From Streptomyces justiciae (GTDB lineage: Bacteria; Actinomycetota; Actinomycetes; Streptomycetales; Streptomycetaceae), in NCBI RefSeq assembly GCF_015163075.1, contig NZ_JADDXU010000002.1, positions 186,001-250,000 on the forward strand: a stretch of 64,000 bases of DNA. The letters run 5' to 3'. Each line of letters starts with the position of its first letter. Position 1 is the first letter of the stretch. Below the pieces are notes generated by a model. That model was not told the origin of the DNA. It worked only from the letters and a program-made list of their open reading frames with translations, and made no database searches. Both the position numbers and the translations under genes were made by a program. Below are positions 1 to 8,800 of this stretch, piece by piece.

Positions 1-1219
1 CGGTCAACGCGCCCGCGAGGGCGATCTCATGGAGGTCCCAGACGACCAGGTCGGCGCAGGCGCCGGGGCGGAGGTGGCCGATCTCGTCGGCGCGGCCGAG
101 GCAGCGGGCCGAACCGCGGGTGGCCATGTCGAGGGCGTCCCGGGCGGTCATGGCGCCGGGGCCGCCCCGGTAGCGGCCGAGCAGCAGGGCGTTGCGGGTC
201 TCCATCCAGAGGGAGGCGTGGTCGGTGGAGGCGGAGCCGTCGCAGCCGATGCCGACAGGCAGGCCGAGTTCGCGCATCTCCCGCACCCGGGCCGTGCCGC
301 CGCCGATCAGCATGTTGGAGCTGGGGCAGTGGGCCACCCCGACGCCCGCGTCCGCCAGGCGGCGCAACTCGGTGTCGTTCGGGTAGATGCAGTGCGCCAC
401 CCAGGTGCGGTCGCTCATCCAGCCGCAGTCCTCGAAGTACTCGACAGGCCGGCAGCCGTACGTCTCCAGACAGTACGTGTCCTCGTCGTGGTCCTCGGCG
501 AGGTGGGTGTGGAGGCGGACGTCGTACCGCTCGGCGAGTTCGGCGGTGGCCGTCATGACCTCCTTGGTCACCGAGAACGGCGAGCAGGGCGCGAGCGCGA
601 CCCGGATCAGGGCGCCCGGTTCGGGGTCGTGATGGGCCTTGATCAGGCGCTCGCTGTCGGCGAGCACCTCGTCCGTCGACTGTGTGACGCTCCTCGGCGG
701 CAGTCCCCCGTCCTCGACGGACCGCGTCATCGAGCCGCGGGTGGCGTGGAAGCGGAAGCCGATGTCGCGGGCGGCGCGGATCTCGGCGTCGACCAGGCGC
801 GGGCGCGGGTGGACATAGAGGTGGTCGGAGGACGTGGTGCAGCCGCCCATGAGGAGTTCGGCCATGCCGACGTACGCCGACACGTATGCGGCCTCCTCGT
901 CGAGGCCGGCCCACAGCGGATACAGCGTGGTCAGCCAGTCGAAGAGGGAGCCGTTCACGGCGGGGGCGTAGGAGCGGGTGAGGTTCTGGTAGATGTGGTG
1001 GTGGGTGTTGACCAGGCCGGGCGTGACCAGCCGTCCGGCGGCCGACACCGTCGTGTCGGCCTCGGGTTCGCTCCCCGCCGTACCGACTCCGGTGACCCGA
1101 CCACCTGCGATGGCCACCCAGCCGCCCCGGATCTCCCGCTCCCCGTCGACGACGAGCAGGTCGGCATCCCTGACCAGCAGTTCGGCATTCCGAACAGGCA
1201 CTTCGGAGGCAGCTGACAT
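1..1219 (-). CDS. 8-oxoguanine deaminase, amidohydrolase family (C-terminus cut by window edge)
   Basis: Probable cytosolic purine deaminase that converts 8-oxoguanine to uric acid, or a close triazine-hydrolase relative. The protein opens MSAASEVPVR and shows the amidohydrolase metal site: NTHHHIYQ (H73, H75), a later HTHLAE and a downstream GIGCDGSAS with the catalytic Asp. Stretches such as NTHHHIYQNLTRSYAP and RGSM...EDGGLPP are typical of 8-oxoguanine deaminases rather than guanine or adenine deaminases. ATG at 1219 was chosen because it begins the family's N-terminal beta domain. About 406 residues are visible; the expected length is about 450, so some 40-50 residues lie before base 1. 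It is divergent from the esterase at 1346. Confidence 0.8.
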   Translation of the reverse strand, partial: MSAASEVPVRNAELLVRDADLLVVDGEREIRGGWVAIAGGRVTGVGTAGSEPEADTTVSAAGRLVTPGLVNTHHHIYQNLTRSYAPAVNGSLFDWLTTLYPLWAGLDEEAAYVSAYVGMAELLMGGCTTSSDHLYVHPRPRLVDAEIRAARDIGFRFHATRGSMTRSVEDGGLPPRSVTQSTDEVLADSERLIKAHHDPEPGALIRVALAPCSPFSVTKEVMTATAELAERYDVRLHTHLAEDHDEDTYCLETYGCRPVEYFEDCGWMSDRTWVAHCIYPNDTELRRLADAGVGVAHCPSSNMLIGGGTARVREMRELGLPVGIGCDGSASTDHASLWMETRNALLLGRYRGGPGAMTARDALDMATRGSARCLGRADEIGHLRPGACADLVVWDLHEIALAGALT

Positions 1220-1269
1220 GGCGCCATCGTAGGCCCGTGACCGGGCAAAGGCCTGGCGATTCGTCGGAC

Positions 1270-1284
1270 CACCGACGTACGGTG
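1270..1284. promoter_or_regulatory. Inverted repeat in divergent promoter region
   Basis: CACCG-ACGTA-CGGTG is a perfect 5-bp inverted repeat with a 5-bp centre. It sits midway in the 126-bp divergent gap between the deaminase (start 1219) and the esterase (start 1346), a usual place for a shared operator. No cognate regulator is encoded next to it. Confidence 0.3.
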
Positions 1285-1345
1285 TGATCATCCGCACCCG
1301 TCATGCGCACTCCACATCCGCACCTCATCCCAAAGGCGGTCCTAC

Positions 1346-2314
1346 ATGGCCCTGTTCGACCTTCCCCTCGATGAGCTCCGCACGTACCGCAGCACTTCGC
1401 CGGAGCCCGAGGACTTCGACGCGTTCTGGTCGAAGACGCTCCAGGAGGCCCGGGAGCACGAGCTGGACGCCCGTTTCGAGCCCGTGGACACGGGGCTGTC
1501 CACGGTGCGGGTGTACGACGTGACGTTCGCCGGGTTCGGCGGCCACCCGGTGAAGGGCTGGCTGACCCTGCCCGCCGGAGCGGAGGAACCCCTCCCGGTC
1601 ATAGTGGAGTTCATGGGGTACGGCCTCGGCCGCGGGCTGCCGCACGAGCACCTGCTGTGGGCCTCCACGGGCCGGGCGCACTTCGTGATGGACACCCGCG
1701 GTCAGGGCAGCGGCAACGGCGGTGGCGGCGCCACGGCCGATCCGGTCGGTGCGGGGCCCGCCTACCCCGGTTACATGACCCGGGGCATCGAGTCGCCCGA
1801 GACCTACTACTACCGCCGTCTGTTCACCGACGCCGTGCGTGCCGTCGAGGCGGCCCGTTCGCATCCGCTCGTCGACCCCGCGCGGACCGCCGTCACCGGC
1901 ATCAGCCAGGGCGGCGGCATCACGCTCGCGGTGGGCGGGCTGGTGCCGGACCTGGTGGCGGTCGCGCCGGACGTGCCGTTCCTGTGCCACTTCCCGCGCG
2001 CGGCGACCGTGACGGACCGTCACCCGTACCGCGAGATCCGCCTGTTCCTCAGGACGCACCGCGGCCGCGCCGAGGACACCCTGCGCACCCTCTCCTACTT
2101 CGACGGCGTCCACTTCGCCGCCCGCGGCAGCGCCCCGGCCCTCTTCTCGACGGCCCTGGAGGACCTGACCTGCCCGCCCTCCACCGTCTTCGCCGCCTTC
2201 AACAACTGGGCGCACGACGACCGGGAGATCGAGGTGTACGACTTCAACGACCATGAGGGCGGCGGCCCTTACCAGGAGGCGGTCAAGCTGCGCTGGCTGC
2301 GCTCGCGCCTCTGA
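1346..2314 (+). CDS. Acetylxylan esterase / cephalosporin-C deacetylase family hydrolase (CE7-like)
   Basis: A 322-residue alpha/beta hydrolase of the AXE1 family, which removes acetyl groups from xylo-oligosaccharides and antibiotics. The nucleophile elbow is GISQGG with Ser187, followed by the family pattern LEDLTCPPST (Asp273) and NDHEGG (His303), so the triad is complete. DTRGQGSG near residue 117 is also typical of CE7. No signal peptide is visible, so it acts in the cytoplasm. The length matches the family (about 320). An AAGGCGG-like ribosome site precedes ATG 1346. A hairpin at 2367 separates it from the next gene. Confidence 0.85.
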   Translation: MALFDLPLDELRTYRSTSPEPEDFDAFWSKTLQEAREHELDARFEPVDTGLSTVRVYDVTFAGFGGHPVKGWLTLPAGAEEPLPVIVEFMGYGLGRGLPHEHLLWASTGRAHFVMDTRGQGSGNGGGGATADPVGAGPAYPGYMTRGIESPETYYYRRLFTDAVRAVEAARSHPLVDPARTAVTGISQGGGITLAVGGLVPDLVAVAPDVPFLCHFPRAATVTDRHPYREIRLFLRTHRGRAEDTLRTLSYFDGVHFAARGSAPALFSTALEDLTCPPSTVFAAFNNWAHDDREIEVYDFNDHEGGGPYQEAVKLRWLRSRL

Positions 2315-2340
2315 CGGACGTCGCACACCTTCCCTCCAGT

Positions 2341-2393
2341 CCGACCAGTCGGTACGTTCAAGGGGCCCGGGTCGCGGCGTCGCGGCCCGGTTT
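2341..2393 (+). terminator. Terminator-like hairpin preceded by a short palindrome
   Basis: CCGGGTCGCG (2367-2376), loop GCGT, CGCGGCCCGG (2381-2390), then TTT: a 10-bp stem with one G-U pair, 50 nt after the esterase stop. Just upstream, CCGACCAGTCGG (2341-2352) is a perfect 5-bp inverted repeat that might instead be an operator for the serine hydrolase at 2419. Confidence 0.5.
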
Positions 2394-2418
2394 CCGGTGT
2401 GCGACACGGAGGCGGCCC

Positions 2419-3585
2419 ATGTCCGAGCACGACCCCTTGATCCAAGGCCACTGCGACGCGCGGTTCGCGGCCGTCCGCACGGCGTTCGAGGAGAACTTCC
2501 GCGACCGGGGCGAACTCGGCGCCGCCGTGACCGTGACGGTCGACGGCCGGACCGTGGTGGATCTGTGGGGCGGCTGGGCCGACGCGGCACGCACCCGTCC
2601 GTGGCAGCGGGACACGCTGGTCAACGTGTGGTCGACGTCGAAGGGGCCGACGGCCCTGTGCGCCCACATCCTCGCCGACCGGGGACTGCTCGACCTCGAC
2701 GCGCCGGTGGCCGCGTACTGGCCGGAGTTCGCGGCGGCGGGCAAGGAGAAGGTGCTCGTACGGCATCTGCTGTCGCACCGGGCCGGACTGTCCGGGCTGC
2801 GGGAGCCGCACTCCCTCCAGGAGCTCTACGACTGGGAGTTCACCACGCGCCGACTCGCGGCGAGCGAGCCCTGGTGGGAGCCCGGGACACAGTCGGGGTA
2901 CCACGCTCTGACGTACGGCTTCCTGGTCGGGGAAGTGGTGCGGCGGGTGTCGGGACTGCTGCCGGGGGCCTTCCTGCGCCGGGAGGTGACCGGGCCGCTG
3001 GGCATCGACTTCAGCATCGGCCTGCCGGAGAAGGAGTACGGCCGGGCGGCGGAGCTGGAGCACCTGGCACCCGCGGCGAACAGTCAACAGGGCGCGGCGG
3101 CCGTGCAGTTGCCGCCCCTGGCGCTGGCCGCGCTGGCCAACCCGCTGATGGGCGCTGCGGACGCCAACTCGCCCGGGTGGCGGGCCGCGGAGATTCCCGC
3201 CGCCAACGGACACGGCACCGCGCGTGCGGTGGCCCAGCTGTACGGGATCTTCGCGGGCCGAGGGATGTGGGACGGCCGTCGCGTCCTGTCCCCCGAGGCG
3301 GCCGAGCGGGTGCGCGAGGGACAGGGCGGCTGCCGTGACCTGGTGCTGGGCGCCGGCCTCGGCCGGGACACCGAGGTGGCGCTCGGGCTGTGGCTGAGCG
3401 GGGACGGCGGGTCGTACGGGCCGAACCCGCGCGCTTTCGGACACGACGGCTTCGGAGGTTCCTGCGGCCTCGCGGACCCCGAGGCGGGGGTGTCGCTCGG
3501 GTACGTCATGAACCGCATGGGGCCTCAGATCGCCGACGATCCGCGGAAGATGACCCTCGTCGACGCCCTGTACAGCGCCCTGTGA
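2419..3585 (+). CDS. Serine hydrolase of the beta-lactamase / EstB esterase family
   Basis: A 388-residue class-C beta-lactamase-fold protein. The SxxK motif is STSK (Ser72-Lys75), the Tyr motif is in SGYHALTYG, and the third motif appears as HDG in FGHDGFGGS near the C-terminus. The lack of a signal peptide and the WSTSKGPTAL context favour a cytoplasmic esterase (EstB/LipL-type) over a true beta-lactamase or periplasmic D,D-peptidase. ATG 2419 has GGAGG seven bases upstream. The substrate cannot be told from the sequence. Confidence 0.85.
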   Translation: MSEHDPLIQGHCDARFAAVRTAFEENFRDRGELGAAVTVTVDGRTVVDLWGGWADAARTRPWQRDTLVNVWSTSKGPTALCAHILADRGLLDLDAPVAAYWPEFAAAGKEKVLVRHLLSHRAGLSGLREPHSLQELYDWEFTTRRLAASEPWWEPGTQSGYHALTYGFLVGEVVRRVSGLLPGAFLRREVTGPLGIDFSIGLPEKEYGRAAELEHLAPAANSQQGAAAVQLPPLALAALANPLMGAADANSPGWRAAEIPAANGHGTARAVAQLYGIFAGRGMWDGRRVLSPEAAERVREGQGGCRDLVLGAGLGRDTEVALGLWLSGDGGSYGPNPRAFGHDGFGGSCGLADPEAGVSLGYVMNRMGPQIADDPRKMTLVDALYSAL

Positions 3586-3588
3586 CGG

Positions 3589-3620
3589 GCGGTCCGGTTT
3601 CGGCCGAACCGGCGGGCCGC
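3589..3620 (+). terminator. Possible terminator hairpin
   Basis: Nested arms GCGG/CCGC (3589-3592 and 3617-3620) and CCGGTT/AACCGG (3594-3599 and 3607-3612) form a hairpin immediately after the serine hydrolase stop. There is no T tract, which is common for Streptomyces terminators. Confidence 0.4.
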
Positions 3621-3628
3621 TCTTCCCA

Positions 3629-3644
3629 GGTGGTTTAGACCAAT
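3629..3644. promoter_or_regulatory. dre-like palindrome (HutC/DasR-type GntR operator)
   Basis: GGTGGTTTAGACCAAT contains TGGT-TTAG-ACCA and matches the known DasR element A(C/G)TGGTCTAGACCA(C/G)T at 13 of 16 positions. It lies 60 nt before a gene that encodes a HutC-type GntR protein, so it is either that protein's autoregulatory operator or a true DasR target. A second half-site, TCTGGT, follows at 3651. Confidence 0.5.
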
Positions 3645-3705
3645 GCTAGATCTGGTGGCGCAATGAGCCCGCACGGCTACGGCACGTCACTACAGGAGGC
3701 GCGGC

Positions 3706-4470
3706 ATGGCCCGCACCACCCCGCACCAGGTCCAGGACCCACCGCTGTACCGGAGGATCGCCACGCAACTCCTCGGGGAACTGCGCGACGGCACCGTCCC
3801 GCCCGGTGAACGGCTGCCGGGCGAGCGGCGGTTGGCCGAGCACTACGGCGTCAGCAGGGAGACCGTACGGCAGGCTTTGGAGGTGCTGCGCCGCGAGGGC
3901 ATGGTCGCCACCGACCGGCGCGGCAGCCATGCCGCCCTGCCCGGGGAGCCGGTCCGGGCCCCGTCCGGGCTCGCGTTCCCGGTCGGCGCCGCCACCGCCG
4001 TCGCCGCCGACCGGGCCACCGTCGCCTGGGAGACTCCCCCGCCGGAGCACGCCGAGGCGCTCGGACTCGCCCCGCACCGGCCGACGCTGGTGCACCGCTA
4101 CGAGTCGGCGGGCGCGGGAGGCGGCCGTACGGCCGTGACGTCCTTCTCGGCGGTGGCGCTCGCCGAGGTCGAGGAGCTGGCCCGGTACCGGGACCGGGCC
4201 GACGGAACCGCCTCGGCGCAGCTGTGGCGGGCGTACGACTGGATGCGCAGGGCGGGCCTGACCCTGCACCACCGCGACTCCATCACCCCGCTCGCGGACT
4301 CGCCGGCGGTACGGGTGACCCGGCGGGTGCACGACCAGTACGCCCGGCCGCTGGAGATCACCGACCTGGTGCTCGACGACCAACAGGGGGCTCTGGTCTA
4401 CGAGTTCACGCTGCCGGCCGACGGAAGTACAGCCGCACCACGGAGCCCGCGGGATCCAGCCGCTCCGTGA
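3706..4470 (+). CDS. GntR-family transcriptional regulator, HutC subfamily
   Basis: A 254-residue DNA-binding regulator. Residues 8-75 form the GntR winged helix (PLYRRIATQLLGELRDG, then LAEHYGVSRETVRQALEVLR), and residues 90-245 are a UTRA ligand-binding domain ending in the usual LVYEFTLPA strand. AGGAGG precedes ATG 3706. The 3' end overlaps the convergent gene at 4406-5344 by 65 bp. The palindrome at 3629 suggests self-regulation. The targets and ligand are unknown; no sugar transporter lies beside it. Confidence 0.88.
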   Translation: MARTTPHQVQDPPLYRRIATQLLGELRDGTVPPGERLPGERRLAEHYGVSRETVRQALEVLRREGMVATDRRGSHAALPGEPVRAPSGLAFPVGAATAVAADRATVAWETPPPEHAEALGLAPHRPTLVHRYESAGAGGGRTAVTSFSAVALAEVEELARYRDRADGTASAQLWRAYDWMRRAGLTLHHRDSITPLADSPAVRVTRRVHDQYARPLEITDLVLDDQQGALVYEFTLPADGSTAAPRSPRDPAAP

Positions 4471-5344
4471 CGAGGTCGGTCAACTGCCGTACCAGCCACA
4501 GGCCGTGGCCGTTCGGAGCGCGCGGCTCGGGCGGCAGATGGCCGGGGAAGTCCGGGAGCGGCGACGAGGTGTGCGCTCCCTCGTCACTGATCTCGCAGAT
4601 CAGGTGATCCTGGTCGCCGTGCAGGCGTACGACACCCCGTCCGCCGCCGTGCCGCAGCACGTTGACCACGGTCTCGTGGGCCGCGGCCACCAGGTCGTAC
4701 GTCCGCTGCTCGGGCAGGCCCGCCCGGCGGGCGTACGCGGCGACGGCTCGACGCACGGCGGCAGAGCCGTCCCGGGTGATCGGGATGCGGTCCGCGGCCC
4801 CGGGTACTTGGTCGGGGCAGTGCGCGTCGCATTCCGCGTAGAAGTGGGCCGGGTCGGCATAGACCGAGCTGATGCTGCCGTCGTCGAGTTCGGGATGGGT
4901 GCGGGCCGCGGTCTCCACGACCAGAGCGGGCAGTCGGCGGGTGTCGTACGGGCACAGGATCCAGTGCGGGCTGTCGGCGAAGGCGACGTTCAGGAGGGAC
5001 TCGTAGCGCATCCACTCCCGGGTCTCGAAACCGCTGCGGCCCGCCCAGACGGGTTCGCCGATCACCCGCACCCTGCGGTTCGGGCCGTGGCGGTCGCAGT
5101 AGGCGTGGTAGCGGCCCAGGGTGCGGGAGGGGTAGTCGTACCAGTCGTCGGCCGCTACGAACTCCACCTGGCGGGAGCGGTCGCCGAGCGCCTCGCGCAG
5201 CAGCGGGATGTTGCGGGCGGCTACGACGGCGAGGACCGCGTCCCCCGCGGCGAGGCCGTCGGTGGCGAAGTCGACGGTCCCGCCGAGGAGTTCGACGTCG
5301 GAGCCGTAGCGCAGGGCCTGGTGGACGAAGCCGGTGCGGCTCAT
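4406..5344 (-). CDS. MEDS-domain anti-sigma regulatory ATPase (RsbA-like)
   Basis: A 312-residue regulator. The N-terminal half (about 1-170) is a MEDS/DcmR-type sensory domain (HQALRYGSDVELL start), and the C-terminal half is a GHKL ATPase of the anti-sigma kind, with the N box AHETVVNVLRHGG, the G1 box EISDEGA and the G2 box PNGHGLWLVRQL. Proteins of this design bind a sigma factor or anti-anti-sigma partner and may phosphorylate STAS proteins. The upstream gene on the same strand, 31 nt away, encodes a MEDS-STAS protein, the natural partner. The last 65 bp overlap the convergent GntR gene. Confidence 0.85.
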   Translation of the reverse strand: MSRTGFVHQALRYGSDVELLGGTVDFATDGLAAGDAVLAVVAARNIPLLREALGDRSRQVEFVAADDWYDYPSRTLGRYHAYCDRHGPNRRVRVIGEPVWAGRSGFETREWMRYESLLNVAFADSPHWILCPYDTRRLPALVVETAARTHPELDDGSISSVYADPAHFYAECDAHCPDQVPGAADRIPITRDGSAAVRRAVAAYARRAGLPEQRTYDLVAAAHETVVNVLRHGGGRGVVRLHGDQDHLICEISDEGAHTSSPLPDFPGHLPPEPRAPNGHGLWLVRQLTDLVTERLDPAGSVVRLYFRRPAA

Positions 5345-5375
5345 GAGGTCGGCCTGTCTGGCTGAAGGTGCCGGT

Positions 5376-6269
5376 TCATGGCGTCGGCCCGGCCGGTTCG
5401 AGGCGCAGGCCGGGGACGCGGTCCCAGCCGGCCACCCGCATCACCCGCTGGACGTGCGGGGCCACGCCGCACAGCACGAGGGTGCCGCCGGCGGCGGACA
5501 GGGCGAGCGCGGAGAAGACCAGCAGGCGCAGGGCGCCGACGTCGATGAAGAGCAGGTCGCGCAGGTCGAGGCGGGTGCGCGGGCCGTCCGGGGTGCGGGA
5601 GTGCGGGCGGGCCCGTTCGGCGTGCAGAGCGCGGGCGACGGCGGTGACGTTGGTGTCGTCGACCTCGCCGGCGAGCGCGAGGCCCGGGGGCGCGAAGGTG
5701 CGGGTGATGGAGAGCAGGTCGTCGTGCCACACCTGGTCGGCGCCGACCCGGCCGTGGTGGAGTCCGGCGAGGGGCGCCAGTTCGGACTCGTCGAAGACCC
5801 GGCGGTCGTACTGGCAGATGCCGAGCACGGGCAGGGACGCGAAGACGGGATCGAGGAGCAGTTCGCTGTCGTGGAGGCTCTTCAGACCCCGGCCGGCCTG
5901 GGCGCGCAGCACCTCCGTGGCCACGCGCAGACCGAGGTAGCCGTCGCCGACCGCGCGGCGGGCCTCGCGGCGGATCACCTCGTCGAGGTCCCAGAGGCCT
6001 TCGGGCTGCGCGAGATGGGCGTCCACGCAGAGCCGGCCGGCCGCGAGCTCCTCGTCGACCCGGCAGCCGTACGCCTCCAGGAAGGACAGGGCGACACCGG
6101 CCGGGATGTCCGCAGGCGGCAGCAGGAGCCCGCGGTGGCCGCAGGCCAGGCCGTCGAGCAGGAACGCGGCGAGTACGGTCTCCCGCTCCTCGTCGGTGTC
6201 GTAGCCGAGGAGCAGATGGTCGCCCTGGCGCATCCGTCCCACAGTGGTCCGGGTGGGTGATACAGCCAT
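5376..6269 (-). CDS. MEDS-STAS domain protein (anti-anti-sigma-like)
   Basis: A 297-residue protein with a MEDS sensory domain (about 12-175) fused to a C-terminal STAS domain (about 200-290). The start is ATG 6269, with GGAGGT eight bases upstream; a longer reading frame begins at 6743 but would run into the divergent ATPase gene. The STAS core reads [12 protein letters not shown], where family members normally have a Ser or Thr after the Asp (IDSSGL). The usual phosphorylation site is therefore absent. It forms a two-gene operon with the MEDS-ATPase at 4406 and probably acts as its binding partner. Confidence 0.8.
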   Translation of the reverse strand: MAVSPTRTTVGRMRQGDHLLLGYDTDEERETVLAAFLLDGLACGHRGLLLPPADIPAGVALSFLEAYGCRVDEELAAGRLCVDAHLAQPEGLWDLDEVIRREARRAVGDGYLGLRVATEVLRAQAGRGLKSLHDSELLLDPVFASLPVLGICQYDRRVFDESELAPLAGLHHGRVGADQVWHDDLLSITRTFAPPGLALAGEVDDTNVTAVARALHAERARPHSRTPDGPRTRLDLRDLLFIDVGALRLLVFSALALSAAGGTLVLCGVAPHVQRVMRVAGWDRVPGLRLEPAGPTP

Positions 6270-6374
6270 TCCCGCACCTCCGTCGGTGTGGTGGAGCACA
6301 TCCACGCTACGCCGGAATCGGGCCTGCCGTGAGGGGTTAGGGTGACCTCCCGTCGGAACCGGTGAGGGGGGACG

Positions 6375-8444
6375 ATGGCGGCTTCTGTGCACGGTGGCAG
6401 GATCGGCAACCTTCCCGCCGAGGCGAACGCGTTCATCGGACGTGGCCTTGAACTCGCCGAGATCGCGGGCCTGTTGGGGACGTCGAGACTGGTGACGCTG
6501 ACGGGGCCGGGGGGTGTCGGGAAGTCCCGCCTCGCGCTGCGCGCCGCGCATGCCGCGAAGGCCGGGTTCCGCGGCGGGGTCTGGCTGGTGGAGCTGTCGG
6601 AGTTGCGGGACCCCGACCTGCTGACGAACGCGGTGGCGCAGGCGACCCGGCTCACCGAGCAGACGCTGCGGCCGCTCCTGGAGGCCGTCTGCGAGCATCT
6701 CGCGGGGGCGCCGCTGCTGCTCGTGCTCGACACCTGCGAGCATGTGCTCGGCGAGTGCGCGCGGGTCGTCCGGGAACTCCTCGCGAACGTACCGGAGTTG
6801 CGGGTGCTAGCCACCAGTCGGCAGGCCCTGGGGGTGCCGGGCGAGCAGTTGCTGACGGTGGTGCCGCTGCCGTTGGGCGAACACGACGACGCGGTGCAGC
6901 TGTTCGCCGCGCGGGCCGCGGCCGCGGTGCCGTCGTTCGCGCTCACGGAGGACAACCGGGCGCGGGTCGCCGCCGTTTGCACCCGCCTGGACGGGATACC
7001 GCTGGCCCTGGAGCTCGCCGCCGTACGCCTGCGGGGCCTGCCGCTGGAGCGGCTCCTCGAAGGGCTCGACTCCCGCTTCGATCTGCTGGTCTCCCCGGCC
7101 CGGCCGCGCACCGCCCGGCATCAGACCCTGCGGACGGCCATCGGCTGGAGCCACGAACTGTGCACGCCGCTGGAGCGGTTGCTGTGGGCACGGCTGTCCG
7201 TGTTCGCGGGCGGCTGGGACGTCGAGGCGGCCGAATTCGTGTGCCACGGCGGCCCGTTGGACCCGGAGCAGGTCTTCCCGCTGCTCGTCTCGCTCACCGA
7301 GAAGTCCATCGTGACCCGGGACGTCGAGGGACTGGTGGTCCGGTACCGGATGCTCGACACCGTGCGCTCCTTCGGGGCCGAGTGGCTCGCGGGGCTCGGT
7401 GAGGCGGCGGCGGTACGGCGGCGGCACCGGGACTACTTCCGGTGGATCGCCCGCCAGGGTGAGGCGGAGTGGCTGGGGCCGGGCCAGCGGATGTGGGCCG
7501 AGCGGCTCACCGCGGAGCACGCGAATCTGCGGCTGGCGGTGGAGGAGTGCCTGGCGGCTCCCGAGCCGGAGACGGCGCTCGAACTCACCGGCAGCCTCTG
7601 GTTCTTCTGGTTCGCCTGCGGATTCGCGGAGGAGGGGCGGGGATATCTGGAGCGGGCGTTGGGGCGCGCCCCCGCCGACGGCGGCCCGGAGCACGGCCTC
7701 GCGGTGTGGGCGCACCGGTTGGTCACCGTCGTAGCCGAGGATCTGGAGGCCGCCGAGTCGGTGAGCGCCGCCTATGTGTGGCTGGCCGAGGAGCGTCGAC
7801 TGCCGGTGCCCGCGCTGCCGTTGACCGGGGCGAGTCTCGCGGTGCGGGGTGAGTCGGCGCGCTCGGCCGTGCTGTACGGGCCCGGTGGGCAGGCTCCGGT
7901 GGGGGACGGAGGTGCCGAGTTCTTCCAGCTGATGACGCTCGCCCTCCAGGCGTATCTCCTCGCCGGGCAGGCCGCGTTCGAGCGCTGCGCGGCGGTCGCC
8001 GAGCGGCTGCGTCAGGACTGCGCCAAGCGGGGCGAGGTGTGGATGCGGGCCTGGGGCGACTTCTTCGTGGCGCTGGCCGGGATCGGGCTGGGGCACGCCG
8101 ACGAGGCCGTGGCGTCGGCGCGGGAGGCGCTGACCGCGAAGTGGCGGGTGCACGACCGGATCGGCGCCGCCGCGGTCGCCGACCTCCTGGTGGCGGCGCA
8201 GGCGGCACGGGGCGAGGACGAGCCGGCCGCCCGCCTCATGGGCATCAGCAGACACCTGTGGCGCACGGCGGGCCTGCCGCAACTGGGCAGACCCGACACC
8301 ACGGTCTTCCACCGCGAGTACGAACGCCGCCTACGCGCCTCCCTGGGTGACGCCCGCTTCACGGAGGCGGTGCGCGAGGGAGGGGAGCTGGGGGTGGAGG
8401 CGGGGATCGGGGTGGCGCTGGGTGGGGAGGGCGGCAGTGCGTAG
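6375..8444 (+). CDS. AfsR/LuxR-like NB-ARC ATPase without a DNA-binding domain
   Basis: A 689-residue STAND-type ATPase. Walker A is GPGGVGKS (44-51), Walker B is [10 protein letters not shown] near 118, followed by the LATSR sensor and [10 protein letters not shown] motif of the NB-ARC module and a helical winged-helix/TPR-like half to the C-terminus. Most Streptomyces relatives carry a SARP domain in front or a LuxR helix-turn-helix behind; neither is seen here, so it may signal through a partner or be a truncated regulator. The start is ATG 6375 with GAGGGGGG upstream, divergent from the MEDS-STAS gene. Its stop codon lies inside the first unit of a tandem repeat. Confidence 0.8.
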   Translation: MAASVHGGRIGNLPAEANAFIGRGLELAEIAGLLGTSRLVTLTGPGGVGKSRLALRAAHAAKAGFRGGVWLVELSELRDPDLLTNAVAQATRLTEQTLRPLLEAVCEHLAGAPLLLVLDTCEHVLGECARVVRELLANVPELRVLATSRQALGVPGEQLLTVVPLPLGEHDDAVQLFAARAAAAVPSFALTEDNRARVAAVCTRLDGIPLALELAAVRLRGLPLERLLEGLDSRFDLLVSPARPRTARHQTLRTAIGWSHELCTPLERLLWARLSVFAGGWDVEAAEFVCHGGPLDPEQVFPLLVSLTEKSIVTRDVEGLVVRYRMLDTVRSFGAEWLAGLGEAAAVRRRHRDYFRWIARQGEAEWLGPGQRMWAERLTAEHANLRLAVEECLAAPEPETALELTGSLWFFWFACGFAEEGRGYLERALGRAPADGGPEHGLAVWAHRLVTVVAEDLEAAESVSAAYVWLAEERRLPVPALPLTGASLAVRGESARSAVLYGPGGQAPVGDGGAEFFQLMTLALQAYLLAGQAAFERCAAVAERLRQDCAKRGEVWMRAWGDFFVALAGIGLGHADEAVASAREALTAKWRVHDRIGAAAVADLLVAAQAARGEDEPAARLMGISRHLWRTAGLPQLGRPDTTVFHREYERRLRASLGDARFTEAVREGGELGVEAGIGVALGGEGGSA

Positions 8445-8800
8445 CCGCGGGAGGCGGCTGTTCAGGTGGGCGGGGAGGCGGCACTGCGTAGCGGCAGGAA
8501 AGGGCCGTTCAGCTGGGCGGGGAGGGCGGCACTCCGTAGCCGCAGGAGACGGCCGTTCAGTCGGGCGGGAGGGCGACGCACCGTAGTCACCGGAAGCGAG
8601 GCCTCAGCCGGGCGGAGGACGGCACACCCAAGACACAGGAGGCGGCCCTTCAGTCGGGCGGGAGGGCGACGCGCCGTAGTCACCGGAAGCGGTGCTTCAG
8701 CCGGACAGGCGGGCGGTACGCCGTTGGCGCAGGAGGCGGACTTCAGCCGGGGTGGTGGGCGGCACTCCGTAGCCGCCGGAGGGGCTGTTCAGCCGGGCAG
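8430..8800. repeat. Eight-copy ~47-bp tandem repeat carrying both genes' stop codons
   Basis: Eight degenerate units of 46-48 bp fill the gap between two convergent genes. Each unit holds a TAG-type position (8442, 8489, 8537, 8584, 8630, 8677, 8724, 8770) and, 20 nt later, a TCA (8462, 8509, 8557, 8604, 8650, 8697, 8743, 8789). TAG is kept in six units (AAG in unit 5, TTG in unit 7) and TCA in all eight. The TAG of unit 1 ends the plus-strand ATPase gene, and the TCA of unit 8 is the TGA that ends the minus-strand methyltransferase. The 344-bp gene-free stretch is therefore an amplified 3'-end junction. No open reading frame with good codon use is seen within it. Confidence 0.85.

Noticed and set aside
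5376..6743. Longer MEDS-STAS gene starting at 6743
   Set aside because: It would overlap the divergent ATPase gene by more than 360 bp, and the extra residues do not resemble the family; ATG 6269 has a clear GGAGGT site.
8430..8800. CRISPR array
   Set aside because: Units are contiguous and degenerate with no unique spacers, the period is too short for repeat plus spacer, and no cas gene is near.
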